Positions 20,360-30,842 of a stretch of DNA of 64,000 nucleotides are shown piece after piece. The stretch comes from Lacinutrix neustonica. GTDB taxonomy: Bacteria; Bacteroidota; Bacteroidia; Flavobacteriales; Flavobacteriaceae. Position 1 is the first letter of the stretch. The number at the start of each line of letters is the position of its first letter. The translations under genes and the position numbers were made by a program. The DNA lies in NCBI RefSeq assembly GCF_026625145.1, contig NZ_CP113088.1, forward strand, positions 3,017,501 to 3,081,500, in the 5' to 3' direction. The notes under the pieces were generated by a model that made no database searches, had not been told where the DNA came from, and was given only the letters and a program-made list of their open reading frames with translations.

Positions 20360-22378
20360 ATGAAGAAGAGTATTATAATTTTATTACTGGGACTCGCGTC
20401 AGCCAGTAACGCACAAGATTTTAAATTTGGTAAAGTAAGTAAAGAAGAACTACAAGAAAAGGCTCATTACAAAACACTAGAAACCAATGCAGCTGTATTG
20501 TTTAAAAAACAATATACTAATTTTAGATTTTCTCAGAGTGATGGATTTACTCAAGAAACTAAGGTTCATGAGCGTATAAAAATATATAATAAAGAGGGTT
20601 ATGAATGGGCAACCAAGCGTATAAAATTATACGATGAAAGTAATGCTAAAAGTGAAAGGTTGTCAGGTCTTAAAGGTTATACTTATACGCTTCTCAATGG
20701 TAAAATAGAAAAAACCAAACTAAGAAAGGAAAACATTTTTGAAGAAAAATCTAATAAGTACTGGAGTACTTCGACATTTACCATGCCAGGACTAACAGAG
20801 GGTTGTATTGTTGAATTTGAGTATGTTATAGAGACTCCTTTTTTAGAAATTGAGGATGTTATTCTTCAATATACGATTCCTATTAACAATTTAGAAGTAG
20901 ATATTGTTACCCCGTAATATTATAATTACAATAAAATCGTAAATCCTAAAGCATCATTTTTGCCTAATATAGAAGAATCCAAAAGAAATAGAAGTGTCAG
21001 TATTAGTAACAAGAGAAAATTTGAAGCTAAAGTGCCTCAAACATCAAATAACGCTACAGATTTAAATTTTAAAGAAAATATTGTAAAGGTTTATATGCAA
21101 GATATACCTGCATTATTAGAAGAACCCTATACAAGTAATATCGGTAATTACAGGTCAAAAATAGCTTTTGAGTACGCGTTTTATAGAGGTCCAGATTTAG
21201 CGGTTAAGAGTTACGCCACTACTTGGGAAAAAGTAACCGAAAATATTTATAGAAATGAAGATTTTGGAGGTCAATTAAATAAAAATAATTATTATGAAGC
21301 AGATCTCGATAGACTGTTAGTGAACGCAACATCAGATAAAGAAACCATTCAACTGATTTTCGATTTTGTAAAGTCGAAGGTTAAATGGAATGATTATATA
21401 GGATATACTTCGGAGAATGGAGTTAAAAAAGCATACAAAGAGGGCGTTGGAAATATCGCAGACATCAATTTAATGCTAATATCCATGTTAAGACACGCAA
21501 AAATTAATGCAAATCCTGTCTTGATTAGTACCGGAAATAATGGAATTCCACTTTTTCCAACACAATCTGGTTTTAACTATGTAATATGTGCCGTTCAACT
21601 TGATCAAAGTATTTTGCTGTTGGATGCTTCGCACGAGAATGCAAAGGAAAATATTTTACCCAAAAGAGTTTTAAACTGGCAAGGACGCTTAATTCGGGAA
21701 GATGGTACATCAGACTGGATCAATTTAAATCCTGAAAGCCCATCTCAGGAAATGATCATGCTTAACTATGTTTTGGATAGTGAATGGAATATAGAAGGTA
21801 AAATTCACAAGAGGTTAACAGAATACTTAGCGTTGGATTACAGAGATGAAAATAAAGGCGCTACTAGCGAAACACAAATCAGGAAATTAGAAGAAAATAA
21901 AGGAAATATTGAGATATTAAATATAGAATTAAAAGACGAAAACAATATAAATAAACCTATTGTCTATAATTATGATTTTAAATTGAAGAATGGTGTAGAT
22001 GAAATTGGAGGTAAATTATATCTATCGCCTTTATTATTTTTAAATAAGGAAGAAAACCCTTTTAAACAGGACTCAAGACTCTACCCTATTGATTTTATAT
22101 ATCCCATAGCAAATAAGTATATTGTAAATATAGAACTTCCTGATGGCTATGCTGTAGAATCAATGCCGGAAAATATAAAAGTTGAGTTAAATGTATACGA
22201 TGGAAAATTCTCTTATCTCATACGTGAAAATGAAAATAATTTGCAGTTGACTGTTGAATTTGTTTTAAATAAAACGTTTGTATTACCTTCTGAGTACAAT
22301 CAATTTAAAGAATTTTTTGCTTTGTCTTTTGAAAAGCAATCTGAGCAAATAGTACTTGCTAGAAAACAGCAAAATTAG
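20360..22378 (+). CDS. DUF3857-type secreted protein, paralogue of the preceding gene (in-frame TAA)
   Basis: A signal peptide ends near SNAQ (residue 19). A DUF3857-like domain follows, then a degenerate transglutaminase-like region near residues 330-420 in which the catalytic cysteine is replaced (GVGNIADINLMLISMLRHA), and a beta-rich C-terminal part. An in-frame TAA at 20915-20917 splits it; it reads CCGTAA where CCGGAA (Pro-Glu) would be expected, and the same frame continues as YYNYNKIV. I treat it as one gene of 672 aa with a probable sequence error. The lack of the cysteine suggests a non-catalytic partner of the upstream protein. Confidence 0.75.
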
Positions 22379-22380
22379 TA

Positions 22381-22897
22381 ATGGCATCACTCTTCGGGCA
22401 TGGTTTGTTAGGTTACACGCTCTCTAAAATAGCAGAGAGGAACTCTAATAAGCTATTAGTGATTCTCGCAATAGGCTCTGCTATTTTACCGAGATATAGA
22501 TGTGTTGGCTTTTAACTTAGAGATTCCCTATTCGCATCCGTTTGGGCATCGCGGGTTTACGCATTCTGTCCTCTTCGCTCTATTGTGGGCTGGTCTATTA
22601 GCACTATTGGTAGGTAAGAGTAGAAAGTATTTGTTTTTTATCACTGTCTTTTCTGCAACCGTTTCGCATGGTATTCTCGATGCTTTAACGACTGGAGGGC
22701 TTGGTGTTGGTTTTTTCATTCCCTTTAACATGGAGCGTTTCTTTTTTCCGTTTCGGCCAATCAAAGTATCTCCAATCGGTGTTAGTAAATTTTTTTCAGA
22801 ATGGGGTTTTCAAGTGATTATTAGCGAATTAAAATATATTGCTATTCCATGCGTCTTGGTTTTACTATTTTTGTACCTCTTAAAGCCAAAAGAATGA
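22381..22897 (+). CDS. Membrane-bound metal-dependent hydrolase, YdjM type (frameshifted)
   Basis: The frame from ATG 22381 (MASLFGHGLLGY) runs into LPDIDVL and HPFGHRGFTHSVLF, the histidine-rich signature of the YdjM/DUF457 inner-membrane hydrolases, with four or so membrane segments. The corrected length is about 171 aa. An A is inserted at 22489-22495 (CCGAGAT where CCGGAT is expected) in the LPDID motif. The substrate is unknown; relatives in Gram-negative bacteria are linked to the SOS regulon or to membrane lipids, but nothing here shows this. The stop overlaps the start of the MazG-type gene (ATGA at 22894). Confidence 0.78.
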
Positions 22898-23220
22898 ACA
22901 TACAAAACGCACAACAAGACGTCGATAACTGGATAAAAACACATGGTGTTCGTTATTTTAATGAACTGACCAATATGGCGCAACTCACGGAGGAAGTTGG
23001 AGAAGTGGCTAGAATTATTGCACGGCGTTATGGCGAACAAAGTGAAAAAGAAAGTGATAAAAACAAAGATCTGGGGGAAGAACTGGCAGATGTGATGTTT
23101 GTCGTTCTGTGTTTGGCCAATCAAACGGGCATAGATTTGCAAGAAGCCTTTGATAAAAAGTTGGACTTTAAAACGAAACGGGATCACGACAGACACCAAA
23201 ATAACGAAAAACTCAAATAG
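22894..23220 (+). CDS. MazG-type nucleotide pyrophosphohydrolase
   Basis: The 108-aa intact protein has the MazG-family metal-binding pattern: EEVGEVARIIARR near residue 30 and DLGEELADVMFVVLCLAN near residue 65, i.e. EExxE and ExxD motifs on neighbouring helices. It likely hydrolyses a (d)NTP to the monophosphate as a house-cleaning enzyme; the substrate is not shown. I chose the ATG at 22894, which overlaps the upstream stop. aroA begins 38 bases after its stop. Confidence 0.85.
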   Translation: MNIQNAQQDVDNWIKTHGVRYFNELTNMAQLTEEVGEVARIIARRYGEQSEKESDKNKDLGEELADVMFVVLCLANQTGIDLQEAFDKKLDFKTKRDHDRHQNNEKLK

Positions 23221-23257
23221 ATTAGATATAGTTTTAGAAAACGGTAATCTTTCCCTT

Positions 23258-24500
23258 ATGAATTTACATCTCAATAAATCAACCATAAAGTCACATTCAG
23301 AACTTCAAATCACTGGCTCAAAAAGTGAATCCAACCGTTTGTTATTATTGCAAGCACTTTTTCCTGACATAGAAATTAAAAACGTTTCTAATAGCGATGA
23401 TTCGCAGTTAATGACTAAAGCACTAGCTTCAAAAAGTGAGGTTATCGATATTCATCACGCAGGAACAGCGATGCGTTTTTTAACGGCCTTTTTTGCAACA
23501 CAAGACGGTAGAACACTGGAATTAACGGGGTCAAAACGCATGAAAGAGCGGCCCATAAAAATTTTGGTGGATGCTTTAAATCAGTTGGGAGCCGAAATAA
23601 GTTACAAAGAGAAGGACGGTTTTCCGCCCTTAATCATAAAAGGCAAAAAGATTACAAAAAATCAAGTGGCCTTGGAAGCCAATGTAAGTAGTCAATATAT
23701 TTCTGCCTTATTGCTTATCGCTTCAACATTAGAAAATGGGTTGGAATTAACTTTGAAAGGTAAAATTACCTCAGTGCCCTATATAAACATGACATTAGGT
23801 TTGTTAAATGCGATTGGCGTAGAAACTGTATTTGAAAATAATACGATTTTTGTACTAGCGAATGGAAGACAACCAACAGTCAAGAGTCATTTAACCGTGG
23901 AGTCCGATTGGTCTTCTGCTTCGTATTATTACAGTATTATAGCGCTTTCAAATGTAGGAACCACGGTGACATTGTCTGCTTATAAAAAAGACAGTTTGCA
24001 AGGTGATGCGGCATTATCAAATATTTATAAGTCCTTTGGAGTTTATACTACTTTCGACAACCACTCAGTAACGCTGTGTAAATCAAAAGTTGTAAGCCCA
24101 GGAGGTTAAAATTGCTTTCGATTTATCAAATTCACCAGATATTGCACAAACAATAGCGGTTTCAGCCTTTGCTTTGGGTTTAGAATGTGATTTAACAGGC
24201 TTACACACCTTAAAAATAAAAGAAACAGATAGACTAGTAGCATTAAAAACTGAAATTGAAAAATTAGGGGGTGACGTTAATATTACAAGCGACACACTTC
24301 GACTTTCGGGATCAAAAGAAATAAACAAAAACGTAACTATCGCGACCTATAACGACCATAGAATGGCGATGGCTTTTGCGCCATTGGCTCTAAGAGTGCC
24401 ATTGGAAATCGAAGCAGCAGAAGTGGTTTCAAAATCGTATCCCACTTTTTGGGACGATTTAAAAGCCATTGGGTTTCAGATTAATGAGAAATACATTTAG
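23258..24500 (+). CDS. aroA: 3-phosphoshikimate 1-carboxyvinyltransferase (EPSP synthase, frameshifted)
   Basis: AroA joins shikimate-3-phosphate and PEP in the shikimate pathway. The motifs are the lysine region GSKSESNRLLLLQAL near residue 20, GTAMRFL near residue 70, RPIKILVDALNQLGA, KETDRL near residue 325 and NDHRMAMAFAP. The corrected length is about 414 aa. One A is inserted at 24098-24103 (CCAGGAG where CCGGAG is expected), splitting the gene; the frame after it continues EVKIAFDLSNSPD. The start at 23258 (MNLHLNKS) fits the family. Lying apart from the aromatic operon at 12220, it is not obviously under the leader attenuator. Confidence 0.9.
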
Positions 24501-24640
24501 TAGGCCTTATTTTGAATTAAATTCAGATATAGAAATGGCTACGGTCTGCTTTTATATTGAGATGTTTATAAAATAGTAGCGAAGGTTATCCATTATTTTT
24601 ACATTTTATGGCGTATAATAAATAATAATCAGTCATTTAC

Positions 24641-24672
24641 TTGACAAGGCCTATCTCGAGATTGTATATTTG
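24641..24672 (+). promoter_or_regulatory. Promoter of queA
   Basis: TTGACA at 24641 (-33) is followed after 21 bases by TATATTTG at 24665-24672 (-7), a complete Bacteroidota sigma-A type promoter. The queA start lies 18-33 bases downstream. Confidence 0.7.
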
Positions 24673-24690
24673 TAGCTTTCAAAATAAGAT

Positions 24691-25755
24691 ATGATAGACG
24701 TAAAAATGAAATTATCGCACTTCAACTTCGAATTGCCTGAGGAATTATTGGCAGAGTATCCAGCCGAAAACAGAGATGAGTCTCGATTAATGGTTTTAAA
24801 CCGTAAAGAACAAACCATCGAACATAAAATGTTTAAAGACATCATTGATTATTTTGATGAAAAAGATGTCATGATTCTTAATGACACAAAGGTTTTTCCT
24901 GCGCGTCTATATGGTAATAAAGAAAAAACAGGAGCAAGAATCGAAGTATTCTTATTACGTGAATTAAACGAAGAACAACGCCTTTGGGATGTTTTAGTAG
25001 ATCCTGCTCGTAAAATAAGAATTGGAAACAAGCTGTATTTTGGAGATGATGAAACATTAGTAGCCGAAGTGATAGATAATACAACATCACGAGGGAGAAC
25101 CTTACGTTTTCTATACGATGGTTCTTATAAAGAGTTTCGTACCAAGTTAACGCAACTAGGGGAAACACCATTGCCAAAGTATATTAAGCGAGGCGTAGAA
25201 GCAGAAGATGAAGAGCGTTATCAAACTATTTTTGCTAAAAAAGAAGGGGCTGTAGCTGCGCCAACGGCAGGATTACATTTCTCTAAACATTTATTAAAGC
25301 GTTTAGAAATTAAAGGTATTGATTTTGCAGAGGTGACCTTACACGTCGGATTAGGAACGTTTAATCCAGTAGAAGTAGAAGATTTATCTAAACATAAAAT
25401 GGATAGTGAAGAGGTTACCATTGGGCCAAAAGCAGTCGAGCAAATAAATACAGCTTTAAAAGAAAGACGTCGTATTTGTGCTGTAGGTACTACCGCAATG
25501 CGTGCGGTAGAAAGCGCTGTGTCTTCAAGCCATACGCTTAATGAAATTGATGGATGGACTAATAAATTCATTTTTCCTCCATATGAATTTAGCATTGCTA
25601 ACGCCATGATTACTAACTTTCACACGCCAAAATCAACTTTATTGATGATGGCGTCAGCTTTTGCTGGACACGATTTTATTAAACGTGCCTACGAGGAAGC
25701 AGTAAAAGAAAAGTATAAATTTTACAGTTATGGAGATGCGATGTTAATTATATAA
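24691..25755 (+). CDS. queA: S-adenosylmethionine:tRNA ribosyltransferase-isomerase
   Basis: QueA transfers and isomerises the ribosyl moiety of SAM onto preQ1 in tRNA, giving epoxyqueuosine. The 354-aa intact protein has [21 protein letters not shown] at the N-terminus, [11 protein letters not shown] near residue 68, TAGLHF near residue 190 and [20 protein letters not shown] near the C-terminus, all family signatures. An ATG at 24706 (MKLSHF) is the more typical family start; 24691 is the first possible ATG after the promoter. A terminator follows at 25822. Confidence 0.95.
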   Translation: MIDVKMKLSHFNFELPEELLAEYPAENRDESRLMVLNRKEQTIEHKMFKDIIDYFDEKDVMILNDTKVFPARLYGNKEKTGARIEVFLLRELNEEQRLWDVLVDPARKIRIGNKLYFGDDETLVAEVIDNTTSRGRTLRFLYDGSYKEFRTKLTQLGETPLPKYIKRGVEAEDEERYQTIFAKKEGAVAAPTAGLHFSKHLLKRLEIKGIDFAEVTLHVGLGTFNPVEVEDLSKHKMDSEEVTIGPKAVEQINTALKERRRICAVGTTAMRAVESAVSSSHTLNEIDGWTNKFIFPPYEFSIANAMITNFHTPKSTLLMMASAFAGHDFIKRAYEEAVKEKYKFYSYGDAMLII

Positions 25756-25821
25756 CACGCTATTTAATAGAAGTCTCCCGCTTTGGGTTGCGATATTACT
25801 CTAAACTAAAAACCAATTATT

Positions 25822-25853
25822 AGCCTCAGCTTTTTTAAAGTTGAGGCTTTTTT
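25822..25853 (+). terminator. Rho-independent terminator after queA
   Basis: AGCCTCA at 25822 pairs with TGAGGCT ending at 25848, extended by inner A-T pairs to a stem of about 12, followed by a T run. Confidence 0.85.
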
Positions 25854-25895
25854 ATTATTCGCAATCCAAAAATCGTAATTCTTTAATGCTTTCAC

Positions 25896-25903
25896 TATTT
25901 TTG
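25896..25903 (+). promoter_or_regulatory. -7 element of rlmN
   Basis: TATTTTTG fits TAnnTTTG. It is only 7 bases from the ATG at 25911, so the transcript would be leaderless or nearly so. No -33 TTG is clear. Confidence 0.4.
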
Positions 25904-25910
25904 CATTACA

Positions 25911-26951
25911 ATGGAAATTAATAAAAAAGACATAAGAGCATTAACCAAGGAGCAATTACGCGATTTCTTCGTTAAAGAAGGAGATGAAGCCTTTCGTGGC
26001 AATCAGGTTTACGAATGGTTATGGAGTAAAAGCGCACATGCTTTTGAGGATATGACGAATATTTCGAAAGAAACGCGACAAATGCTGGAAGATAATTTTG
26101 TGATTAATCACATTAAAGTAGATACCATGCAACGCAGTAGCGATGGGACGGTTAAGAATGCCGTGCGGTTGCATGATGGCTTAATTGTCGAATCTGTTCT
26201 AATTCCAACGCCAACACGAACAACAGCTTGTGTTTCCAGCCAGGTGGGTTGTAGTTTAGATTGCTCCTTTTGTGCAACATCACGGTTAAAACGCATGCGA
26301 AACTTAAATCCTGATGAAATTTATGATCAGGTTGTAGCTATAGATAACGAGAGTAGGCTTTACTTTAACAGGCCATTGAGTAATATTGTATTTATGGGCA
26401 TGGGTGAACCACTCATGAACTACAATAACGTGATCAAAGCCATCGATAAAATCACCTCACCGTAAGGCTTAGGCATGTCGCCAAAGCGAATTGTGGTCTC
26501 TACTTCGGGTGTTCCAAAGATGATTAAAAAAATGGCAGATGATGAAGTGAAATTTAACTTAGCAGTTTCTTTACATTCAGCAATAGATGAAGTGAGAACG
26601 TCTATTATGCCATTTAATGAGACTTTTCCACTTAAAGATTTGCAAGAGGCATTAGAATATTGGTATGAGAAAACTAAAAAGGCCATTACCTATGAATATA
26701 TAGTGTGGAAAGGTATAAATGATAGCATTAAAGATATAGAGGCCTTAGTGACGTTTTGTAAGTACGTACCTTGTAAAGTCAATATTATTGAGTACAACCC
26801 CATTGATGATGGCGCATTTCAACAAGCATCAAGTCAAGCTATAGAAGATTATATTCGTATTTTAGAACGTAATAATATAGTGGTTAACGTACGCAGAAGT
26901 CGTGGTAAAGATATCGATGCAGCTTGCGGACAATTGGCAAATAAAAGTTAA
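25911..26951 (+). CDS. rlmN: 23S rRNA (adenine-2503-C2)-methyltransferase (in-frame TAA)
   Basis: RlmN is a radical SAM enzyme that methylates A2503 of 23S rRNA and A37 of some tRNAs. The cluster motif CSLDCSFC is near residue 113, and the C-terminal catalytic cysteine is in DIDAACGQLA. The corrected length is about 346 aa. An in-frame TAA at 26463-26465 interrupts it; it reads CCGTAA where CCGGAA (Pro-Glu of SPEGLGMSPKR) is expected, and the same frame continues without change to the stop at 26951. Because the gene is highly conserved, I read this as a base error at a CCGG site and not a true pseudogene. Confidence 0.9.
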
Positions 26952-26993
26952 AAATTAAATTATCATTTAGTGAAGTTCTATCTTTAGTAACCT

Positions 26994-27971
26994 GTGAAAA
27001 TAACCGAACAAATAAAAGAACCCATTGCTTACGAAATGGAGCTTTTCGAACAAAAGTTTCGTTTAGCGATGGCTTCTAAAGTAGCGTTGCTTAATCGTAT
27101 TACTCATTATATAGTGAATAGAAAAGGCAAGCAAATGCGCCCTATGTTTGTGTTTCTTGTGGCTAAAATGGTTTCAAATGGAGAGGTGTTAGATAGAACC
27201 TATCGTGGGGCTTCCGTCATAGAATTGATACACACCGCGACTTTAGTTCACGACGATGTGGTCGACGATAGTAATAAACGTCGTGGTTTCTTTTCTATTA
27301 ATGCCCTGTGGAAAAACAAAATTGCTGTTCTAATTGGTGATTATTTGTTATCAAAAGGGTTGTTGCTCTCTATAGATAATAATGATTTCGATTTACTAAA
27401 AATAATTTCGATTGCCGTTCGCGAGATGAGTGAAGGCGAATTACTTCAAATTGAGAAAGCACGGAAACTTGATATTACGGAGGCTGTTTATTATGAAATC
27501 ATCAGGCAAAAAACGGCAACACTCATTGCAGCCTGTTGTAGCTTAGGTGCCGCGTCTGTGAAGCCTGATTCAGCAGATGTAGAAACAATGCGTAAGTTTG
27601 GAGAGCTCATTGGTATGGCGTTTCAAATAAAAGACGACTTATTCGATTATGGTTCGAAAAGCATTGGAAAGCCTATAGGTATTGATATTAAAGAACAAAA
27701 AATGACCTTGCCTTTAATTCATGTACTAAATACATGTACTAAGAAAGAGAAGAAATGGCTCATTAATTCCATTAAAAATCACAATAAAGATAAAAAACGA
27801 GTAGCAGAGGTTATTGCTTTTGTTAAAAATAATGGGGGATTGGATTATGCCGTGACTAAAATGAAGACTTTTCAGTCTGAAGCCTTAAAAATACTACAAA
27901 GTTACCCGGAATCTAGCTATAAATCTTCCTTAGAATTGATGGTAAATTATGTGATTGAAAGAAAAAAATAA
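26994..27971 (+). CDS. Polyprenyl diphosphate synthase (octaprenyl type)
   Basis: This trans-isoprenyl synthase extends isopentenyl diphosphate chains, probably for the menaquinone side chain. The 325-aa intact protein has the first aspartate-rich motif DDVVDD at residues 87-92, with LIHTATLVH before it, and the second, DDLFD, near residue 213. The start is a GTG at 26994; no closer ATG fits the family N-terminus. Chain length cannot be set from sequence alone. It lies 42 bases after rlmN and 77 bases before the sigma factor gene. Confidence 0.88.
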   Translation: MKITEQIKEPIAYEMELFEQKFRLAMASKVALLNRITHYIVNRKGKQMRPMFVFLVAKMVSNGEVLDRTYRGASVIELIHTATLVHDDVVDDSNKRRGFFSINALWKNKIAVLIGDYLLSKGLLLSIDNNDFDLLKIISIAVREMSEGELLQIEKARKLDITEAVYYEIIRQKTATLIAACCSLGAASVKPDSADVETMRKFGELIGMAFQIKDDLFDYGSKSIGKPIGIDIKEQKMTLPLIHVLNTCTKKEKKWLINSIKNHNKDKKRVAEVIAFVKNNGGLDYAVTKMKTFQSEALKILQSYPESSYKSSLELMVNYVIERKK

Positions 27972-28048
27972 CTTTTTTTCAATACGCAGGCAACCTTTTG
28001 TATCACTTTTGCGTCTTTATAAATGAAGACTAAAACTAACGACACCTT

Positions 28049-28612
28049 TTGAAAGTTATCCAATTCTATACTAATGAAACGAGGTTCATTAAACGTGCTC
28101 AAAAAAATGACCGTCAGGCACAGCATGTTATTTATGAGTGGCATGCACCCAAAATGTTAAGTGTTTGTCGTTATTATATAAAGGACCTGCAACAAGCAGA
28201 GGAAGCGATGCTCAATGGTTTCTTTAAAGTATTCACCAATTTGAAATCATTTAAATCTGAAGGTAGTTTTGAAGGTTGGATAAGACGCATAATGGTAAGG
28301 GAAGCGATTTCCTTTCTAAGACAAAAAAAGCAGATCGCATTTGTTTCAGATGACGTAGATGGACATCAAGAATACACTAATAATATTCAAACAGAGATTG
28401 AGGTTGAACACATTCAAAACATAATTGATGCCCTACCAGAAGGCTATAAAATAGTCTTTAATATGTATGCTATTGAAGGCTACAAACATCAAGAAATCGC
28501 TGAAATATTAAATATCAGTGAGGGGACATCAAAATCCCAATTGTTTAAAGCAAGACAACTGCTGCAAAAACAGGTTAATGAACTAAATACATCGAGTTAT
28601 GGCACCAATTAA
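28049..28612 (+). CDS. RNA polymerase sigma-70 family (ECF-type) factor
   Basis: The 187-aa intact protein has a sigma region 2 (DLQQAEEAMLNGFFKVFTNLKSF near residue 50) followed by EGWIRRIMVREAI, and a region 4 helix-turn-helix (ALPEGYKIVFNMYAIEGYKHQEIAEIL near residue 130). It should direct transcription of a specific regulon. The frame begins at a TTG at 28049, preferred because the whole N-terminus to that point reads as protein. It overlaps the next gene, a one-span membrane protein, by 14 bases; an outer-membrane protein gene follows. This sigma / membrane protein / barrel order is common in Flavobacteriaceae. Confidence 0.85.
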   Translation: MKVIQFYTNETRFIKRAQKNDRQAQHVIYEWHAPKMLSVCRYYIKDLQQAEEAMLNGFFKVFTNLKSFKSEGSFEGWIRRIMVREAISFLRQKKQIAFVSDDVDGHQEYTNNIQTEIEVEHIQNIIDALPEGYKIVFNMYAIEGYKHQEIAEILNISEGTSKSQLFKARQLLQKQVNELNTSSYGTN

Positions 28613-29360
28613 ATTTGAAGAAGACTTAAAAGATAGGCTCGAAAAACGAACAATAAATCCCTCAGATAAAACATGGGATGCGTTGTCAAACCGTTTAGAT
28701 GTTGAAGAGCAAAAAGAAAGTAAAACAGGGTTCCAGTGGTTCGCTATTGCCGCCAGTATTGTGGGATTGCTATGCGTTGTTTACCCTATATTAAAAAAGG
28801 ACATCACAACCACCCAGCCACCAACTGTTGTTGATATAAATAAAAACAAGACCATGAATACGGAAGATACGGTTATTCTATCACCTGAAATGCTGGAAGA
28901 AAATACAACTCCCATTGTAGTCAAAAACGTGATAGAAAGTAACGCAAAACGACCACATGGTGAGGTGAAAAATAAGCCTCAAGACCCTCAAGGAACTGTA
29001 GTAAATAAACAAAACCAACAGTTATTGGCTAGTAACCATATAAGTGAAATTGCAGTCCATGAAAGCTTACTTATAGATTCTCAAAGTAACAAAATGGAAG
29101 CGGATATTTTGGTGTCAACCCGTAAACAGGATCGTGTTATTATGGGTAGCGAAAATAATATTGATTCTTTACTATCAAGGGCGCGAGAAGATATCGTGTG
29201 GAGGGCATTAAATAAAAACACGAACGTACCTATAGACCACAACGAGATACTTCAAGATGTTGAAGACGATTTAGAGGAATCGCTTAGAGATAAATTACTT
29301 AAAACGGTACGTAACGGTTACAGTTCTATTAGAGCGGAACTAGCAGAGCGTAACGATTAA
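28599..29360 (+). CDS. Single-span membrane protein, possible anti-sigma factor
   Basis: The 253-aa intact product has an N-terminal cytoplasmic part of about 45 residues, one membrane segment near residues 47-65 (FAIAASIVGLLCVVYP) and a long periplasmic part rich in charged and polar residues. I do not recognise a domain. The topology, the 14-base overlap with the sigma factor gene and the outer-membrane protein gene downstream suggest that it holds or tunes the sigma factor; this is inference from context. Confidence 0.6.
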   Translation: MAPIKFEEDLKDRLEKRTINPSDKTWDALSNRLDVEEQKESKTGFQWFAIAASIVGLLCVVYPILKKDITTTQPPTVVDINKNKTMNTEDTVILSPEMLEENTTPIVVKNVIESNAKRPHGEVKNKPQDPQGTVVNKQNQQLLASNHISEIAVHESLLIDSQSNKMEADILVSTRKQDRVIMGSENNIDSLLSRAREDIVWRALNKNTNVPIDHNEILQDVEDDLEESLRDKLLKTVRNGYSSIRAELAERND

Positions 29361-29448
29361 AACAATCATCAATTAAAATCAATTATAAACGAATCTCTTT
29401 GGGTTTTTCACTATAGAAAAATGTCAAGGAGGCAAAAAACGAACAATT

Positions 29449-30517
29449 ATGCAAACAATTACGAGGTATTTATTAGGGTTAATTTTAAGTTGTTATGTAA
29501 CGCAAACGGTAGCACAAGACAGTATTCAAGTAAAACAAACAGACAAGCAAATTATTTATTTGGAATCTTTAAAAGCACGCGTTGAAACGGAGGAAAAGGG
29601 ATTTTTGAAAGAAGAAGTTGAAGCGATTAATAAACGGGTAAATGCAAAAGAAATTACTTATGAAGAAGGCGAAGATTTAAAACAGGAAGTGGCTAAAAAG
29701 CGGGCGTTAAATATTGAAAATCGTCAAATAATACTCCAAAATCACATCGATTTAGTTAGACGTAATGGCTATGACGAAGCTATCGGAAATGAAGAGGTTA
29801 ATAGGATTTCTATCGTAATAGGAGCTGGAAGAAAAGAATTAGGTATTACAGGGAAAAGACATCCCGTAAAATACGACATTCGAACAGGGAATGATTTAGT
29901 GATTGCGGCTGGTATAAATAACGCTATTATAGACGGCCGGAGCTTAAGTGATTCTCCGTATAAATTAGGTGGGTCTCGGCTTTTTTGAATTAGGCTGGAA
30001 TTGGAAAACCGGACTATTTAAAGAATCCAATTTTGCGAGAGTGAAGTATGGTTTTTCTTTCCAGTGGAATAAGTATGATTTAAAGGATAATAAATTTTTT
30101 GTGCAAAATGGCAATACGACGACTATAGAAACATTCCCGTCAGATTTAAAACAAGCAAAATTCCGTACTACAAATTTGGTTTTCCCATTGTATTTTGAGT
30201 TTGGCCCATCGAAAAAAGTGGAGAAAAAAGATAGAATTCGTTACTATACACAGGATCAATTTAAGTTTGGTATTGGTGGTTATGGCGGAATTAACTTAAG
30301 TGCGAAACAAAAACTTTGGTACAAAGAAGATGGAAAGCGTGTGAAACAAAAAATACAACAGGATTATAATGTGAATCCTTTTGTTTATGGTGTGGGAGCT
30401 TATGTGGGTGTTGGAGACATTAGTTTGTATGCAAAATATGACTTATCAGAAACCTTTAAAAGCAATACGTTTAAACAAAACAACATCTCTTTGGGTGTGA
30501 GAATTGATTTAGATTAA
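29449..30517 (+). CDS. Outer-membrane beta-barrel protein with coiled-coil N-terminal part (frameshifted)
   Basis: A signal peptide ends near VAQ (residue 23). Residues about 30-110 are strongly charged and helical (KARVETEEKGFLKEEVEAINKRV), likely a coiled coil. The rest is beta-rich with alternating aromatic strands and ends in a barrel-like strand SLGVRIDL. One base is inserted at 29974-29980 (TCTCGGC where TCCGGC is expected); the next frame continues GFFELGWNWKTG. The corrected length is about 355 aa. It follows the sigma factor pair with a gap of about 90 bases and ends at a terminator, completing a sigma / membrane protein / barrel unit. Its function is unknown. Confidence 0.7.
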
Positions 30518-30540
30518 ATTCATTCTAATACCGCATTAAA

Positions 30541-30575
30541 AAGCCTTTTCAATTCCATTTGAAAAGGTTTTTTTG
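30541..30575 (+). terminator. Rho-independent terminator
   Basis: CCTTTTCAA pairs with TTGAAAAGG around a six-base loop, followed by seven T. It ends the sigma/outer-membrane protein unit. Confidence 0.85.
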
Positions 30576-30647
30576 ATTAAACCGATGGCATAAGTAAGAG
30601 CGTTTTTGACTTCATGTCTTTGAGTGAGATGAAAGCACCTCAATATT

Positions 30648-30842
30648 TTAGTTTATTTTTCTTAATTGCTTGTGGGAACCATCACAATTAGGCAAACGTT
30701 TAGATAAACCACAAACGCAATCATTTAATCCCTTTCCAAGGAGGATTCTTTTCATGTTTTTTTCTATTTCAATCGCTTCTTCAATGTTTTGTTCTATGCC
30801 CGGTTTGTGGGCGATAATTTCTGAGCAGTTTCTGAATCGCAT
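30648..30842 (-). CDS. CDGSH iron-sulfur mini-protein
   Basis: The 64-aa minus-strand product ends in a textbook CDGSH [2Fe-2S] motif: Cys42, Cys44, Cys53 and His57 in the spacing C-x-C-x8-C-x3-H, within [16 protein letters not shown]. The N-terminal ~40 residues are charged and helical and match nothing I know. CDGSH domains bind a redox-active, labile [2Fe-2S] cluster; the role of bacterial single-domain forms is unclear. The plus strand carries an overlapping frame of similar length, which is a shadow. No partner gene is adjacent. Confidence 0.75.
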   Translation of the reverse strand: MRFRNCSEIIAHKPGIEQNIEEAIEIEKNMKRILLGKGLNDCVCGLSKRLPNCDGSHKQLRKIN

